Assembly (NCBI RefSeq): GCF_000337555.1
Contig: NZ_AOIO01000021.1
Coordinates: 174,430 to 238,429, forward strand
Origin: Natrialba asiatica DSM 12278
GTDB lineage: Archaea; Halobacteriota; Halobacteria; Halobacteriales; Natrialbaceae
Length of the DNA stretch: 64,000 nt
Direction of reading: 5' to 3'
A model generated the notes under the pieces. It saw nothing but the letters and a program-made list of their open reading frames with translations. It was not told the DNA's origin and made no database searches. The position numbers and the translations under genes were made by a program. Of the stretch, positions 62,026 through 64,000 are shown one piece after another; position 1 is the first letter of the stretch, and each line of letters begins with the position of its first letter.

Positions 62026-63087
62026 TCACTTCGCGGTCTCCGCCTCTTTCGCCGATTCTGCCGTCTCTGCCGTTTCCGTCCCGTCCGACGATGGTGCCGT
62101 CTCCGACGACGCCCGCTGCGTATCGACCACCGCGACCTGTTCGTCGACGTACAACGCGAGCACCGAGTCGTCGAGTTCAACCACGACGCGGACGGCGAGC
62201 GGGTCCTCGGAGAGCACCGCCTCGGCCCACTCGTGGCCGACGTTCCAGATCGGGCGGTCGCGCACGTCCCGGTCGTGATCGTCGTAGAACGAGACGACGG
62301 CCGGGTGCGAGAGCAACGAGAGTGCGACGGGCGCACGCAGCGTCATCCCGCAGCGCGAACAGCTGAACTCGGCCTGGACGTGGTCGGTGTGCTCGGCTGG
62401 AAGCAAGTCTTCGGTCGACGACGAGAGCGTCGCGAGCCGAGCATCGACCGCGCCGCTGCAGTCGGGACAGACGCCGTCGCGCATGAGCGAGAGCCGGTGT
62501 CTGTGGTGGCGGTCGAAGGCGGCCGGAAACGCCGCGCCGTGGGAGTCGAGCCCGGCGGGCGGAAAGCCGAGCCGAAGGAGCCGTCGGTCGCAGTGCCCGC
62601 AGCTCACCGTTACTCTGTTATCGGTCGCCTGCGCCGTCAGCGCCGCCCGGCCACAGAACGGACAGTCGTCGTCGAGTTCGGTCGGCGGATGATCGACCCG
62701 TTGGGTGTACGTTCCGGTGGCGATCGCTCGCGCGATCCGCTCGCCGGCGTAGGTGAGTTCGTAGCCCTCGGACTCCGTTTCGCCGTTCCACGCCTCGTCT
62801 CCGGCCTCCACCTTTCGGAGGTACGGCCCGACGAGTTCGTCCAAGTGATAGGCGAACCCGGCGGTGGTGTCGACCTCGGAGGCGTCGAAGAGTGCCGAGA
62901 AGGTGGGCGTCGAAGGCGTGGCTTCAGTGGAGTCAGTATCGTTCCCATCGCCGAACTCGAGCATCGTCTCGAGAATCCCCATCCGGATCTCGTTGCCGAG
63001 CGCCTGGAAGGCGTCGCTCGGGTCTGAGACGCGGTCGCTGGGCTCGGGAGAAGCGGTCGGTAATTCCTCTCCGTCCTCTGCGGACAT
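62026..63087 (-). CDS. Winged-helix regulator with C-terminal zinc ribbons
   Basis: A 353-residue protein. An ArsR-like winged helix lies at about 22-130 (DAFQALGNEIRMGILETMLE, then FDASEVDTTAGFAYHLDELV, then YELTYAGERIARAIATGTYT). Three cysteine pairs follow: DDCPFCGRAAL / VSCGHCDRRL, GVCPDCSGAV and EFSCSRCGMTL, suggesting two zinc ribbons. The C-terminal part includes WNVGHEWAEAVLSEDPLAVR and ends in an Ala/Glu/Thr tail. It is common in haloarchaea; a DNA-binding, metal- or nucleic-acid-responsive role is likely but not defined. It is convergent with the proteasome alpha gene (6 bases apart). Confidence 0.8.
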   Translation of the reverse strand: MSAEDGEELPTASPEPSDRVSDPSDAFQALGNEIRMGILETMLEFGDGNDTDSTEATPSTPTFSALFDASEVDTTAGFAYHLDELVGPYLRKVEAGDEAWNGETESEGYELTYAGERIARAIATGTYTQRVDHPPTELDDDCPFCGRAALTAQATDNRVTVSCGHCDRRLLRLGFPPAGLDSHGAAFPAAFDRHHRHRLSLMRDGVCPDCSGAVDARLATLSSSTEDLLPAEHTDHVQAEFSCSRCGMTLRAPVALSLLSHPAVVSFYDDHDRDVRDRPIWNVGHEWAEAVLSEDPLAVRVVVELDDSVLALYVDEQVAVVDTQRASSETAPSSDGTETAETAESAKEAETAK

Positions 63088-63128
63088 AGGATACCGTACA
63101 CTTGGGCTGCGTGGAGAAGTAGCTTCGT

Positions 63129-63644
63129 TTATCCCCGGTGTTTTTCCTTCTCGAGTACCCGCACGCGTTCGATTCCGGTCTCCGGATACTGGCCGCTCTC
63201 ATCTTTCTCGACGGCCTTGACCATATCCCAGACGACGTTGAGGCCGGTCGTGACGCCCTCGAGCGCCTCCATCTCGCAGCCGGTCTTGCCCGTCGTCTCG
63301 ACCGACACCGCGAGTTCGATGCGATCCTCGGCGATCGAGAACTCGGTGTCGACGTTCGTGATCGGGATCTGGTGGCACATCGGGATCGCCTCCCAGGTGT
63401 GTTTGACGGCCTGGATCGCGCCGATACGGGCGGTCGCAAGCACGTCGCCCTTGCCGATTTCGTCTTCGCGGATGGCCTCGACAGTCGACTCTCGCAGCCG
63501 GATTTCGCCCGCCGCGACGGCCCGGCGCTCGCTGTCCGGTTTGTCGCCGACATCGACCATCTGCACGTCGCCGTCGTCGGTGGTGTGCGTGAGATCGCCG
63601 GCACCGGCGTCCTCGCCGTCCGCAGGCGGTGAATCGTCAGTCAT
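63129..63644 (-). CDS. moaC: Cyclic pyranopterin monophosphate synthase (MoaC)
   Basis: A 171-residue MoaC, second enzyme of molybdopterin synthesis, which acts after MoaA to make cyclic pyranopterin monophosphate. Hallmarks are MVDVGDKPDSERRAVAAGEI, the active-site IPMCHQIPITNVD, and the C-terminal GCEMEALEGVTTGLNVVWDM. The start at 63644 follows an upstream start that would overlap more of the NAD(P)HX dehydratase gene; the two overlap by 8 bases. Halophilic acidity is seen in the first 25 residues (SPPADGEDAGAGD). Confidence 0.95.
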   Translation of the reverse strand: MTDDSPPADGEDAGAGDLTHTTDDGDVQMVDVGDKPDSERRAVAAGEIRLRESTVEAIREDEIGKGDVLATARIGAIQAVKHTWEAIPMCHQIPITNVDTEFSIAEDRIELAVSVETTGKTGCEMEALEGVTTGLNVVWDMVKAVEKDESGQYPETGIERVRVLEKEKHRG

Positions 63645-64000
63645 CGGTTCCACCCTCGTTCCAGAGTGCCTTGGGAATTTCCTCGAGAACCTCCGAGGCG
63701 AGGAAGCCGAACTCGCGTGACGCCGCCAGGCGTTCGCCGGCGACGCCGTTGACTTGCGCACCGGCGGCGGCCGCGTCGAGCGGATCGGCGTGTTCCACGA
63801 GCGCGGCGACGATGCCGGTGAGCACGTCGCCCGTCCCGCCGACTTTCATCCCCGCCGTTCCCGAGCGGCTGAGTCGCGTGCGCTCGCCGTCCGTCGCCAC
63901 GTCCGTCGCTCCCTTCGCGAGGACGACGTGTCCCAGGTCGGCTGCAAAGGCCTCGATCTCGTCCGCGGCGTCCTGCAGGTCGTCAACGTCGGGGCCGCCC
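63637..64000 (-). CDS. NAD(P)H-hydrate dehydratase (C-terminal part, cut by window edge)
   Basis: The visible 120 residues of a YjeF C-terminal dehydratase: HVVLAKGATDVATDGERTRL, then AGMKVGGTGDVLTGIVAALV with the GTGD anion hole and catalytic Asp, and VNGVAGERLAASREFGF. The reading frame runs open to base 64000, so the N-terminal part, possibly including the epimerase domain, lies outside. It overlaps moaC by 8 bases. It is the second family member in the window, and probably the main NAD(P)HX repair enzyme. The complete domain set cannot be seen. Confidence 0.85.
   Translation of the reverse strand, partial: GGPDVDDLQDAADEIEAFAADLGHVVLAKGATDVATDGERTRLSRSGTAGMKVGGTGDVLTGIVAALVEHADPLDAAAAGAQVNGVAGERLAASREFGFLASEVLEEIPKALWNEGGTDD

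Noticed and set aside
1-64000. CRISPR arrays, rRNA genes, replication origin, complete insertion sequences
   Set aside because: I looked for regularly spaced repeats, rRNA-like stretches, origin-type repeats near an Orc/Cdc6 gene and transposase motifs on both strands and saw none.

Overview
The window is GC-rich archaeal chromosome from a haloarchaeon (class Halobacteria). I would guess a Natrialbaceae-like genus such as Natrinema or Haloterrigena, but that guess is inference. The evidence is very acidic proteins, Tat signals with lipoboxes on secreted proteins, many leaderless starts about 27 nt after an AT-rich TATA element, ATGA/TAATG gene overlaps, bacterio-opsin-activator and HalOD1 regulators, a TFIIB-like factor, 30S protein S8e and an archaeal proteasome pair.

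Layout. 1-7.2 kb: a methyltransferase, an NAD(P)HX-dehydratase-like protein, a 46-residue zinc ribbon, a 1085-residue Bat-type sensor/regulator, an ERCC4 nuclease and a YihY/BrkB membrane protein. 7.3-14.3 kb: nikR followed by a nickel/peptide-type ABC importer (two permeases, one protein fusing both ATPases, one lipoprotein), with a palindrome in the 835-bp gap between them. 14.3-15.8 kb: a decayed chimera of a creatininase and a methyltransferase tail beside the intact methyltransferase. 16.5-24.2 kb: PEP carboxylase, an orphan MoxR ATPase, tRNA-Ser(CGA), a multi-cluster Fe-S protein without its catalytic partner, and a LeuA/CimA-type synthase. 24.4-31.5 kb: DUF192, an HNH-like protein, a saccharopine-dehydrogenase-like reductase, an SRPBCC/alcohol dehydrogenase pair, DUF5800, a halofilin/bactofilin-like polymer, a short Bat-type regulator and a HalOD1 protein.

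31.5-38.8 kb is the phosphate region: pstS-pstC-pstA-pstB, then an alcohol dehydrogenase, then phoU, with a divergent AbrB/PhoU-type regulator upstream of pstS. 38.9-45.5 kb carries S8e, a PQQ-type beta-propeller lipoprotein, malic enzyme, archaeal CoaD and a TFB-like factor. Near 46.1 kb tRNA-Leu(TAG) is followed by a second copy of its 3' end, a truncated ORF and an ABC-2 exporter, which looks like an integration scar. 49.7-51.3 kb pairs a diadenylate cyclase with an MscS channel.

51.3-59.9 kb is a nucleoside uptake and salvage block: uridine phosphorylase, cytidine deaminase, a BMP-type nucleoside ABC importer and a phosphohexomutase-family enzyme. 60.5-62.0 kb has a beta-alpha proteasome operon whose alpha subunit carries an acidic insertion. 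The window ends in a zinc-ribbon winged-helix protein, moaC, and the 3' part of an NAD(P)HX dehydratase gene cut by the window edge.
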